The notes beneath the pieces are model-generated. The model saw only the letters and a program-made list of their open reading frames with translations, was not told the origin of the DNA and made no database searches. A stretch of DNA of 33,615 bases from Chamaesiphon sp. 341R_metabat_111 (lineage in GTDB: Bacteria; Cyanobacteriota; Cyanobacteriia; Cyanobacteriales; Chamaesiphonaceae): NCBI GenBank assembly GCA_025351825.1, contig JANXVE010000093.1, forward strand, positions 1-33,615. The letters run 5' to 3'. This document shows, piece after piece, positions 24,290 through 32,213 of the stretch. Position 1 is the first letter of the stretch, and the number at the start of each line of letters is the position of its first letter. Position numbers and translations under genes: made by a program.

Positions 24290-24349
24290 TAGGTTGGGTT
24301 GCGCGTCAGTATAGCCTACTGGATGTAGAGCAAAACCCAACGTACACAA
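24290..24349. repeat. TAGGTTGGGTTGCGCG...AAAACCCAACG repeat, left copy
   Basis: Starts TAGGTTGGGTTGCGCG at 24290 and ends with AGCAAAACCCAACGTACACAAC. Both end words recur in the copy at 24978. The two copies bracket the lipoprotein gene in the same orientation. It is a short palindromic repeat, related in sequence to the element at 4796. Confidence 0.75.
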
Positions 24350-24357
24350 CTATTACC

Positions 24358-24927
24358 TCAACTGAGAAATGCTGCGTAGTATTGTCGATAGTATAGGTAC
24401 CAAGTTGGTTCTATTTGCTTGAATCTCCACTCTTCTCTGATACTACGTTTTTCAAATAGTTCTGTATTGGCAAGTCGATCCAAAGAAACCTGCTCTAGCA
24501 AATCATTTTTAATCGGAGTCTCAGAAAAAACGTACCCCTTTTCTTCAATGAAAACATCTACACCAAGAGTTTCAACCTCATCAACCTTGAACAGAATTGG
24601 CGAACCTTGGAAAAAGTTAGAGTTACTAAGAGACTTTGCATATCCTTGCTCTACCCCTTGAACATTAGCTTCTTTCAATACTTTCAGGGCTATTTTACAA
24701 CTATTAAAGCTCTCGCCAGTATTCTCTTTGCTAGATCCTAATTCCGTCTCTTTGAGGGATTTACATTCCTTAATTATACTATTTATTACTGACTTATTTT
24801 TTTGAAAACTTTCTACTATTTTATCATCAGAGGTAAGTCCTGATAATTTAACAATGCCACATCCATCCATCAGCAGACACAATAATATAGTTAACGTTGA
24901 TTTTACGGAAATATTAAATATGCTCAC
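24358..24927 (-). CDS. Putative AT-rich lipoprotein, opposite strand within the liv locus
   Basis: Not recognised. The 189-residue product has a hydrophobic N-terminal segment (about residues 9-19) ending in LLMDGC, a possible lipobox with Cys23, although Asp at -2 is unusual. The rest is hydrophilic with Lys, Glu and Ser predominating, an EWRFKQ-like segment near the C-terminus and two more cysteines (C55, C77). The gene is visibly more AT-rich than its neighbours, has a GTG start (24927) and no ribosome-binding site. It lies between the permease and the ATPase genes on the opposite strand, flanked by repeats, so it looks acquired. Confidence 0.62.
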   Translation of the reverse strand: MSIFNISVKSTLTILLCLLMDGCGIVKLSGLTSDDKIVESFQKNKSVINSIIKECKSLKETELGSSKENTGESFNSCKIALKVLKEANVQGVEQGYAKSLSNSNFFQGSPILFKVDEVETLGVDVFIEEKGYVFSETPIKNDLLEQVSLDRLANTELFEKRSIREEWRFKQIEPTWYLYYRQYYAAFLS

Positions 24928-24977
24928 TAATAATTAAATAGATATTAATAATTATTGTATAATACTTTAATAAATTC

Positions 24978-25060
24978 GTAGGTTGGGTTGCGCGGAGCAA
25001 AACCCAACGCACACAACAACACCTTAAAAGTGTTGGGTTTCCTTCGTCAACCCAACCTAC
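24978..25060. repeat. GTAGGTTGGGTT...AACCCAACCTAC repeat, right copy
   Basis: Perfect 12-base terminal inverted repeats (24978-24989 and 25049-25060), with an internal CCCAAC/GTTGGG pair. The first part (TAGGTTGGGTTGCGCG and AGCAAAACCCAACG) is a direct copy of the left element at 24290. It sits just upstream of the ATPase gene and may form a strong hairpin in the leader. Confidence 0.8.
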
Positions 25061-25093
25061 AAATTCTCCCAGCTTTCAACTCCCAACTCTCCC

Positions 25094-25882
25094 ATGTCAA
25101 ACCAATACATACCAATGTCTACTCAACCATTACTTTCAGCGCAGGGATTGTGCAAAACTTTTGGTGGAGTGAAGGCTGTCCAGCAGGCAGGAATTGAAGT
25201 AGCGGCGGGAAGTATTACAGGGCTAATTGGCCCGAATGGAGCGGGAAAAACTACGTTCTTTAACTTATTATCTAATTTTATTCGGGCTGATGCTGGGCAG
25301 ATTGAGTTAAATGGAGAGAAGATTCATCATTTGCAATCACATCAAATTGCCAGATTGGGGATGATCCGCACATTTCAAGTTGCTAAAGCTCTCTCTCGGA
25401 TGTCGGTATTGGAAAATATGCTGCTGGGGGCTAGAGATCGGGCGGGTGAGAAAATTTGGGAAGTACTGTTGCAGCCGAAGCTGGTGCAGGCGCAGCAGCG
25501 GGAATTGAAGGATAAGGCAATGTCGATTTTGGAATCGGTGGGGTTGAGTGCGAAGGCGAATGATTATGCGGGGGGACTGTCGGGGGGACAGCGGAAGTTG
25601 CTGGAAATCGGACGAGCGTTGATGGCGGATCCGAAGTTGATATTATTGGATGAACCTGCGGCGGGGGTGAATCCTCGCTTGATTGAGGATATTTGTGGTC
25701 ACATTCTCAATTGGCGCAAGGAGGGGCTAACTTTTTTGATCATCGAGCATAATATGGATGTCGTCATGACTTTATGCGATCGAGTGTGGGTATTGGCAGA
25801 AGGAACTAATCTCGTGGATGGTACGCCAACTAAGGTGCAGAACGATCCGAGGGTAATCGAGGCTTATTTGGGGATTGATTGA
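25094..25882 (+). CDS. Branched-chain/neutral amino acid ABC transporter ATPase, LivG type
   Basis: Cytoplasmic ATPase of the LivG/NatA type that works with the permease encoded 0.8 kb upstream. The 262-residue protein has Walker A GPNGAGKT (46-53), the Q-loop in RTFQVAKALSRMSVLEN, signature LSGGQ (162-166), Walker B LILLDEPAAGVNP (182-194) and the H-loop HNMDVVM (219). The C-terminal AEGTNLVDGTP and DPRVIEAYLG are LivG-specific. ATG 25094 is used; ATG 25115 is also plausible. The second ATPase (LivF type), the second permease and the binding protein are not in the window. Confidence 0.93.
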   Translation: MSNQYIPMSTQPLLSAQGLCKTFGGVKAVQQAGIEVAAGSITGLIGPNGAGKTTFFNLLSNFIRADAGQIELNGEKIHHLQSHQIARLGMIRTFQVAKALSRMSVLENMLLGARDRAGEKIWEVLLQPKLVQAQQRELKDKAMSILESVGLSAKANDYAGGLSGGQRKLLEIGRALMADPKLILLDEPAAGVNPRLIEDICGHILNWRKEGLTFLIIEHNMDVVMTLCDRVWVLAEGTNLVDGTPTKVQNDPRVIEAYLGID

Positions 25883-26244
25883 TTTAAAACTTGTTTAAAT
25901 GCCTAAACACTAGACCTCTTGCATGAATATCAAATCATAGTGTTTTAGTTATTAGTTGTCAGTTACTAGTTATTAGCAATATGACTTGTAGATTCTAATT
26001 AACTAGTCAAAATATGAGCAGTTTTGGATTCACGCAAGAGGTCTACTACATGAAATCAGGCACAAAGCCATGCCTCATTCTAGAGATCCAGCTATCAACT
26101 CTCAACTATTCTCCAAATCCTCACAGTTTCCTCAAGTTTGTCCGCTAGGATATTGTCCAAGTAGTTGAGTTCCTAGATTGTTTCGTCAAGCGCAGACATC
26201 GAACCTTCACAATTGGCAATCGCACGGCAAAGGAATCTAACATC
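25883..26244. other. 362-base intergenic region; MITE-like element, remainder unassigned
   Basis: Contains the MITE-like element at 25911-26045 and about 200 bases before the phosphorylase-like gene with no ORF. I searched by eye for remains of a phosphorylase N-terminal region and saw none. The promoter of the gene at 26245 must lie here. Confidence 0.45.
25911..26045. mobile_element. MITE-like element with 18-bp terminal inverted repeats
   Basis: Arms TAGACCTCTTGCATGAAT (25911-25928) and its complement ATTCACGCAAGAGGTCTA (26028-26045) match at 17 of 18 positions. The 135-base unit is AT-rich, has no ORF, and begins and ends with TA, as expected if TA is the duplicated target (Tc1/mariner/IS630 style). 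It is probably a non-autonomous element moved by a transposase encoded elsewhere. Confidence 0.72.
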
Positions 26245-27474
26245 ATGATTGAAAATATTAATTTTCGGACAGGAATTAGCGCATCAATCCTACGGGCAGC
26301 TCAAGTAGCTTTAGCAGAAATCCCCCACAAATTTCATATAGTCAATCGTCAGCATCACCCTTCAAAACCTCAAGCTCCGACCCGAATCTTGGAGCGAGAT
26401 CGGGGTTTAGTTAGTGCAAAATTATTGGGTGTCGATCCCCAAACATGGGTTTCTGGTGCAGATCTGGAGTTCGATCCACGTCAATGGTTGCTCTTGGGAA
26501 ATCCACAGTTGGCGAACTTGGTGACAAAGACAATTGGCGATGACTGGATCGACCATTTAGATCGCCTTCAGCAGCTAGCACCGCTCGCGGAAGATCCGTT
26601 GCTCCAATCGCGGTGGCGGGCGGTTAAACAGATAAATAAGCAGGCTCTAGCTAGCTATTTGGAACGATCGCAGGGAGTCAAAATCAATGTCTCGTCGCTA
26701 TTCGATCTTCAGCTTCAACCGATTGTCGAACATCAGCGACAATTATTGAATATTTTGCATATTATTACGCTGTTTAATCAGATTAAGCAGCAGCCTGGGA
26801 TCAGTATTATGCCCCGCACGTTTATCTTTGGAGATTTGGGCGAAATTGAACCAAGTGCATCCGATCTAGATTGCCAATCGCAACCGAATACCAGTCGCGA
26901 GATTATTAGCTTAATTCAGTCGCTGGCACAAACTTTGGCGCAGGATCCCGATGTCAACGGGAAATTGCAGGTAGTCTATGTGCCGAACTCGGCGGGGTTG
27001 ACAAGCCAGATGTATGCGGCGGCGGATCTGACTCAAGAAATTGCAGCAGCAGCAGTTGAAGATGTCGATTTGAGTCGGGCGAAAGCGGCAGTTAATGGTG
27101 TATTGTCGATCGGTAGTTTGGGCAAAACTAATTATTGGTTGCAGCAAGCAGTGGGCGAGGAAAATTACTTCTGCTTTGGCTTGCCAATTCCAGAAATAAA
27201 TTTATTTAAGGAATATGGTTATGATCCTTATAACTATTACAAGCATTATCCAGAAATTCGGCAGGCGATCGATTGTTTATTAACTGGCTACTTTACACCA
27301 GAACATCCGACCCTGTGTCAATCTTTGCTCGATACACTCTTCGGTACCGACGAGCAGATGATCTTAGCTGATTATATTTTCTATATCGCTTGTCAAGCAC
27401 GAGTGAGTGCTACTTATCGACAACGATCGATGTGGACAAAGATGTCAATCTTGAACGTCGCTGGGGTAGGATAG
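26245..27474 (+). CDS. Degenerate C-terminal glycogen phosphorylase-like protein
   Basis: GT35 homologue containing only the C-terminal half. Residues 72-400 follow the glycogen phosphorylase order: DPRQWLLLGNPQLANLV, LFDLQLQPIVEHQRQLLNIL, MPRTFIFGD, AAADLTQEIAAAA, KAAVNGVLSIGSL, GEENYFCFG and a final WTKMSILNVAG. The family is about 840 residues; this has 409, and residues 1-70 are unrelated. The PLP-lysine position is kept (K280), but the phosphate-site stretch, RIHEYKR in true enzymes, is PIVEHQR, and the GTGNMKF motif is replaced. I expect no catalysis; a regulatory or binding role, or slow decay, are options. Frame and codon use look intact. ATG 26245 has no convincing ribosome-binding site. 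Confidence 0.8.
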   Translation: MIENINFRTGISASILRAAQVALAEIPHKFHIVNRQHHPSKPQAPTRILERDRGLVSAKLLGVDPQTWVSGADLEFDPRQWLLLGNPQLANLVTKTIGDDWIDHLDRLQQLAPLAEDPLLQSRWRAVKQINKQALASYLERSQGVKINVSSLFDLQLQPIVEHQRQLLNILHIITLFNQIKQQPGISIMPRTFIFGDLGEIEPSASDLDCQSQPNTSREIISLIQSLAQTLAQDPDVNGKLQVVYVPNSAGLTSQMYAAADLTQEIAAAAVEDVDLSRAKAAVNGVLSIGSLGKTNYWLQQAVGEENYFCFGLPIPEINLFKEYGYDPYNYYKHYPEIRQAIDCLLTGYFTPEHPTLCQSLLDTLFGTDEQMILADYIFYIACQARVSATYRQRSMWTKMSILNVAGVG

Positions 27475-27516
27475 AGAAAGATCGAAGTTGTGGGAAGTTA
27501 GGAGTGTTGAGAGTTG

Positions 27517-29595
27517 ATGAAAAACATCACCTCGTCGAAGATATCGATCGGGTTTGTGGTTGCGCTGGTAGTAATAATCATTAATGTAGTTGTTGCCAAT
27601 CGAAGTATCCAGAAGATTGCGGCTAATAATCGATCGATCGATCGGATTCACGATAGCGTGATGAAGATTAACTCACCCCAGGAGCGGCTTCGCCAACGAT
27701 TGCAAGCTGAGTCGATTCAGAGCCTAGAAGACACCAAAATTGCGGTTGAATTTTCCGGCTTATTAGACTTAATATTGCTGGTATTTCTTTACGGGCTAGT
27801 AAACTGGGATATCACCAAAAAACACCAGGCTGAATCAACGCTGCTAAGTTCGGTGGCTGAATTTGAAGAACTATATCACAGTGCGCCCTGCGGTTATCAT
27901 TCTCTAGATCTAACTGGGAAAATCATCAGAATTAACCGCACCGAACTGAAGATGTTGGGCTATGAAGAAGCCGAAATTTTGGGTAAAAATATTGCAGATT
28001 CGATCGCACCTGCGAGTATTGAAGCTTTGCATAAAAGTTTGTCACTACTAAAGACCCGTGGCTGGATTCATGATGTTGAGTTTGAAATGATCCGCAAAGA
28101 TGGTGGCATTGTCCCAGTCAGTGCCACCGTGGTGGCAGTTCATAATGCTCAAGGTGATTATCTCGGTTCACGGGCAACAGTGATTGATATTAGCGATCGT
28201 ATAAAGTCGCGCAAACAAGCTCGGCTATCGGCGGAAATCTCCCAAAAGATTCGGCAATCGTTGCAGTTAGATGAAATTCTGCAAACGGCGGTAGAAGAAG
28301 TCCAGAAACTATTGGAGGTCGATCGAGTTCTGATTTTTCGATTTGAGCGGGATGGATCTGGTAAAGTAGTCCAGGAAAAAGTTTTACCTGGCTATCCGGT
28401 AGTGATGGGTAGCAAGATTATCGATCCTTGTTTCGATCTCAGTTATCACGATCGATATCAACAGGGTCGAGTCTATAATATTGCTGATGTTACTCAAGCT
28501 GGATTCGCACCTTGTTATGTCGAATTTTTGCAGCAGTTTGATGTTAAAGCTAGTGCGATCGTGCCAATCTATTTGCGCGATCGATTGTGGGGACTATCGA
28601 TCGTTCACCACTGCCAATCGCCACGGGAATGGCAACCAAAAGAGGTGGAAACTCTGTCCCAAATTTCCGCTCAAATTGGGATTGCTCTTGCCCAAGCGCA
28701 ACTACTCGAACAAGAACAACTTCAGCGGCAAGAACTGACCCGATCGAATGCTGAATTGGAGCAATTCGCCCATATTGCTTCTCACGATTTGCAAGAACCG
28801 CTGCGGATGGTGATTAGTTATTTGCAACTACTAGAACGTCGCTATCAGGGCAAACTCGATCGGGATGCGGATGAATTTATCGGCTATGCGATCGATGGTG
28901 CGGTGCGGATGCAAACTCTGATTCAGGCATTACTCAGCTATGCCCGCGTTAGCAGCCGCAAGCAGCCCTTTGGAGAGGTTGACTGCGAAATTGTATTCCA
29001 AGATGCAATCTCCAACCTCCACGTCGCGATTAGGGACAGTGGAGCGATCGTTTCTCACGATCCATTGCCAGCAGTTTGGGGGGATGCCACTCAATTGACT
29101 CAGGTATTTCAAAATTTGATTGGCAACGCAATCAAATTTCGGCGGGAATCACCACCCAAAATTCATGTTAGTGTCCAGCCTGTCCAGCTAGAAACTGACG
29201 ATCTCAAGCCCATGACATCAACCCAGCTCACCATCGATCTCAACTTGTCCTCGACAACAGAGACAATTGCCGCCCCAACTGCTTGGTGCTTTGCTGTTGC
29301 CGATGATGGGATCGGGATTGAGTCGCAATATCTGGAGCGAATTTTTGCCATCTTTCAACGGTTACATACGCGAGTCACGTACCCAGGTACAGGGATCGGA
29401 TTAGCCATCTGCAAAAAGATCGTCGAACGTCATGGTGGTACAATCTGGGTAGAATCTAACCCCGTAGTATCTGAATCACCATTGTCACAATCTTTATCTG
29501 TGAAACCGGAATCTTATGGGTCGGTATTCTACTTTACAATCCCCGCGATAAGTAGTACTTCCACTCAATATGCCAACAAACAGCCGCACAATTGA
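27517..29595 (+). CDS. Membrane PAS-GAF histidine kinase, candidate DXCF cyanobacteriochrome
   Basis: Sensor kinase of 692 residues. Two membrane segments (about 9-26 and 81-96) bound a short extracytoplasmic loop. A PAS domain (113-228) is followed by a GAF (235-395) with DPCF at 303-306, the Asp-x-Cys-Phe signature of DXCF cyanobacteriochromes, and APCY with Cys333 at the canonical chromophore position. The usual His after this Cys is Tyr. The kinase part has the phosphoacceptor H423 (HIASHDLQEPLR), N-box NLIGNAIKF, and G-boxes DDGIGI and GTGIGLAICKK. ATG 27517 is used; a TTG one codon earlier is possible. Its 3' end overlaps the next gene by 26 bases. Bilin binding is inferred. Confidence 0.88.
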   Translation: MKNITSSKISIGFVVALVVIIINVVVANRSIQKIAANNRSIDRIHDSVMKINSPQERLRQRLQAESIQSLEDTKIAVEFSGLLDLILLVFLYGLVNWDITKKHQAESTLLSSVAEFEELYHSAPCGYHSLDLTGKIIRINRTELKMLGYEEAEILGKNIADSIAPASIEALHKSLSLLKTRGWIHDVEFEMIRKDGGIVPVSATVVAVHNAQGDYLGSRATVIDISDRIKSRKQARLSAEISQKIRQSLQLDEILQTAVEEVQKLLEVDRVLIFRFERDGSGKVVQEKVLPGYPVVMGSKIIDPCFDLSYHDRYQQGRVYNIADVTQAGFAPCYVEFLQQFDVKASAIVPIYLRDRLWGLSIVHHCQSPREWQPKEVETLSQISAQIGIALAQAQLLEQEQLQRQELTRSNAELEQFAHIASHDLQEPLRMVISYLQLLERRYQGKLDRDADEFIGYAIDGAVRMQTLIQALLSYARVSSRKQPFGEVDCEIVFQDAISNLHVAIRDSGAIVSHDPLPAVWGDATQLTQVFQNLIGNAIKFRRESPPKIHVSVQPVQLETDDLKPMTSTQLTIDLNLSSTTETIAAPTAWCFAVADDGIGIESQYLERIFAIFQRLHTRVTYPGTGIGLAICKKIVERHGGTIWVESNPVVSESPLSQSLSVKPESYGSVFYFTIPAISSTSTQYANKQPHN

Positions 29596-30010
29596 AATTT
29601 TATTGGTCGAGGACAATCCTGGTGATGTCAATCTCACCCGAATTGCCCTGGCAGATCGAGAAATCAATGTTAACTTAAGTGTGGTAACTGATGGTGTCGA
29701 AGCAATGAATTTTCTCCATCGTCAGGGCGAATATCTTCATGCTATTCATCCCGATTTGATTTTGCTAGATTGGAATTTGCCCCGCAAGGATGGACGGGAA
29801 GTATTAATTGAGATTAAAGCCGATGAAAGACTTCAGCGCATCCCCATTGTTGTCCTCACCACTTCTGAAGCTGAAGAAGATATTCTCAAGGCATACAATC
29901 TTCACGCCAACTGCTATATTACCAAGCCCGTAGATTTTGATAAATTTGTCCAGATCGTTCAGTCGATCGAGGATTTTTGGTTTAATATCGTTCAATTACC
30001 ACCAGGGTAG
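29570..30010 (+). CDS. Rcp1-like single-domain response regulator
   Basis: Receiver of 146 residues in the Rcp1 group, the partners of phytochrome-type kinases in cyanobacteria. Present are the acidic pair E14/D15 (LLVEDNPGDVNL), phospho-acceptor D67 (LILLDWNLPRKDG), the switch Thr in VVLTTSEAEEDI and K119 (ITKPVDFDKF). The VEDNPGDVxLxxxAL and C-terminal FxxxVxSIEDFW motifs are typical of the Rcp1 subfamily. The gene overlaps the kinase gene by 26 bases, which implies coupled translation and strongly suggests that it is the cognate partner. The start is ATG 29570. Confidence 0.93.
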   Translation: MPTNSRTIEILLVEDNPGDVNLTRIALADREINVNLSVVTDGVEAMNFLHRQGEYLHAIHPDLILLDWNLPRKDGREVLIEIKADERLQRIPIVVLTTSEAEEDILKAYNLHANCYITKPVDFDKFVQIVQSIEDFWFNIVQLPPG

Positions 30011-30100
30011 GGGCATGGGGCGTGGGGCATGGGAGTACGGGAGCATCGAACGATTAGAACTATTAATTACTAGAATATCAAACCACCAAATTATCATTCG

Positions 30101-30134
30101 CCTAAAGCCTAAAGCCTAAAACCTAAAGCCTAAG
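30101..30134 (+). repeat. CCTAAAG heptamer repeat
   Basis: Four to five CCTAAAG units directly before the ATG of the next kinase gene. They are the reverse complement of the AGGCTTT units at 3362-3412. The ribosome-binding site of the next gene, if any, must be inside the repeat. Confidence 0.8.
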
Positions 30135-31844
30135 ATGATTACTGTTCTGAACATTCTGCTTGTTGAAGACAATCCTGGTGATATTCGGCTATTACAGGAA
30201 ATTTTGCGCGAAGTAAAAACAACTCGATGTCAGATTACACCAGTAATGACCCTAGCCGCAGCGATCGAACAATTGTCGCTCACAACCCCTCATCCTTCCC
30301 ACACTCCCCACACCTCCCACACCCCCCACCCCCAAGCCCCCACGCTCCCACGCTACGCTCCCGCGCCCCCAAGCCCCCAAGCCCCCACGCCCACCCTCCC
30401 CCACTTCGACATCATCCTAGTCGATCTATCCCTACCAGATAGCCAGGGAATCGACTCTTTTCTAGCTTTGCGCGATCGATCTCAGAATATTCCGATTGTC
30501 GTGCTGACTGGCTCAGACGACCAGAATCTGGCGATTTTAGCGATGCAGCAGGGGGCACAAGATTACCTCATCAAAGGACAGGTCGATAGTAATTTATTGC
30601 TAAGATCGATTCGATATGCGATCGAGCGCGAACGTACAGAAACAGCTCTAAGACAAGCCAAAATCGAACTAGAACAGCGAGTAATCGAGCGCACTTGCGA
30701 TCTCCAACAAACACAAGATAGCTTACACGACGCGCTCCAGAAAGTGAATTTTCACTTTGAAAATTCACCGTTAGCAGCAATCGAATGGGATCGAGATTTT
30801 CGAGTAAGTAGATGGTCGGCAACCGCAGAACGAATTTTTGGCTGGTCATCATCGCAAATATTGGGAAAAAGACCAGATGACTGGAAATTTGTAGTCGAGG
30901 AAGATGCCGCACGAATCGCTCAAGTGATGAGTCGATTTATTACTGGTAGCGAGACTAGCAATGTCACGATCAATCGTAACTATTGTCAAGATGGAACGAT
31001 CGTCAATTGTGAGTGGTACAATTCGGTTTTGCTAGATGAAAATGGTCGAATGGAATCAGTTTTCTCATTAGCATTAGATGTGACTCATCGGCATCAAGTC
31101 GAAAAAATGAAGAATGAGTTTATTTCTATTGTTAGTCATGAATTGCGAACGCCACTAACGTCTATTTATGGTTCACTCAAGCTATTGGATAGTGGTTTAC
31201 TCATGCAAGAGCCAGAAAAGGAAAAACGACTGCTCACGATCGCCGTAGATAGTACCGATCGACTGATGCGGCTGGTAAATGATATTCTAGATATCGAACG
31301 GATCGAAAGTGGTACCGTGAAAATGGTCAAAGCTGTATGCGAGGTGTCTGAGTTGATGTCAAAAGTAGTCGATGAGATCGAACCATTAGCCGATAGTGCT
31401 GGAATTAAACTGAGTATCAGCAATTCGGGGGGAAATGTGTGGGTGGATATCGATCGGATGATTCAAACTTTTACCAATCTAATTGGCAATGCAATTAAGT
31501 TTTCACCCAGAGGCAGTACTATTTGGTTTACAGCTAGTAAACAAGCTGGTCAAATGTTATTTCAAGTTCGCGACAGGGGACGGGGAATTCCACCAGATAA
31601 ACTAGCAACTATTTTTGAAAGATTTCAGCAGGTAGATGCTTCGGATGCGCGAAGTGGTGAAGGAACAGGTTTGGGTTTAGCCATCTGTCGGAGCATTGTC
31701 GAGCAACATGGTGGACATCTCTGGGTCGAGAGTGTTCTGGGCGAAGGCAGCACATTTTCATGTATTTTAGCTCGTTCGCCAGCGAATAATGATAGTCAAC
31801 CAGCTAATTATCTGTGGAACTATTCCACCCAACAAAAAAATTAA
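30135..31844 (+). CDS. Receiver-PAS-histidine kinase with insertion in the receiver
   Basis: Signal-transduction protein of 569 residues: N-terminal receiver (1-165), coiled linker (165-200), PAS (about 203-320) and kinase (325-548). The receiver has E11/D12, D97 (FDIILVDLSLPDS) and K147 (YLIKG). The kinase has H335 (SIVSHELRTPL), N-box NLIGNAIKF, and GTGLGLAICRS. Residues about 50-89 are an out-of-place stretch (TPHPSHTPHT... PAPPSPQAPTP) inside the receiver, between the second helix and the beta strand carrying D97. The DNA there (about 30282-30401) looks like the C-rich intergenic repeats of this genome. The rest of the fold is intact. It lies 125 bases after the Rcp1-like gene. Confidence 0.9.
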   Translation: MITVLNILLVEDNPGDIRLLQEILREVKTTRCQITPVMTLAAAIEQLSLTTPHPSHTPHTSHTPHPQAPTLPRYAPAPPSPQAPTPTLPHFDIILVDLSLPDSQGIDSFLALRDRSQNIPIVVLTGSDDQNLAILAMQQGAQDYLIKGQVDSNLLLRSIRYAIERERTETALRQAKIELEQRVIERTCDLQQTQDSLHDALQKVNFHFENSPLAAIEWDRDFRVSRWSATAERIFGWSSSQILGKRPDDWKFVVEEDAARIAQVMSRFITGSETSNVTINRNYCQDGTIVNCEWYNSVLLDENGRMESVFSLALDVTHRHQVEKMKNEFISIVSHELRTPLTSIYGSLKLLDSGLLMQEPEKEKRLLTIAVDSTDRLMRLVNDILDIERIESGTVKMVKAVCEVSELMSKVVDEIEPLADSAGIKLSISNSGGNVWVDIDRMIQTFTNLIGNAIKFSPRGSTIWFTASKQAGQMLFQVRDRGRGIPPDKLATIFERFQQVDASDARSGEGTGLGLAICRSIVEQHGGHLWVESVLGEGSTFSCILARSPANNDSQPANYLWNYSTQQKN

Positions 31845-31874
31845 ATATTTGGATCTTCTTATCTTTTCACACCG

Positions 31875-32213
31875 ATGAACTTTACCGAAATCACCGTAAC
31901 TGAATTAGCAACAAAACTAGCCGATCGAGACCGACAATATCAATTTGTCGATGTGCGCGAACAACGAGAATTAGAGCTTGCGGCTTTACCAAAATTTATT
32001 CATCTTCCCCTGAGCGAACATGCCGAGTGGTCGTTAGAAATTCATACAAAATTAGATAAAGATGCCGAAACATTTGTATTGTGTCATCATGGCATTCGAT
32101 CGGCTCAAATGTGTCAATGGCTAATCGCTCAAGGTTTCACTCAAGTTAGCAATGTGATTGGGGGGATTGATGCCTATAGCGATCTGGTCGATCGGAGTTT
32201 ACCAAAGTATTAG
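31875..32213 (+). CDS. Rhodanese-like single-domain protein
   Basis: Sulfurtransferase-type domain of 112 residues. The active-site loop is C70 in FVLCHHGIRSAQM (six-residue loop with Arg), preceded by FVDVREQREL and followed by NVIGGIDAYS, all classic rhodanese features. The CHHGxRS loop is that of the cyanobacterial thiosulfate-type small rhodaneses. Sulfur donor and acceptor are unknown. It lies 30 bases after the kinase gene and may be co-transcribed with it. The stop codon (TAG, 32211-32213) lies within the left arm of an inverted-repeat element, so the last codons may have been altered. Confidence 0.9.
   Translation: MNFTEITVTELATKLADRDRQYQFVDVREQRELELAALPKFIHLPLSEHAEWSLEIHTKLDKDAETFVLCHHGIRSAQMCQWLIAQGFTQVSNVIGGIDAYSDLVDRSLPKY

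Noticed and set aside
28481-28738. 85-codon second frame inside the GAF region of the sensor kinase
   Set aside because: Shadow of the kinase gene; no ribosome-binding site and no recognisable product.
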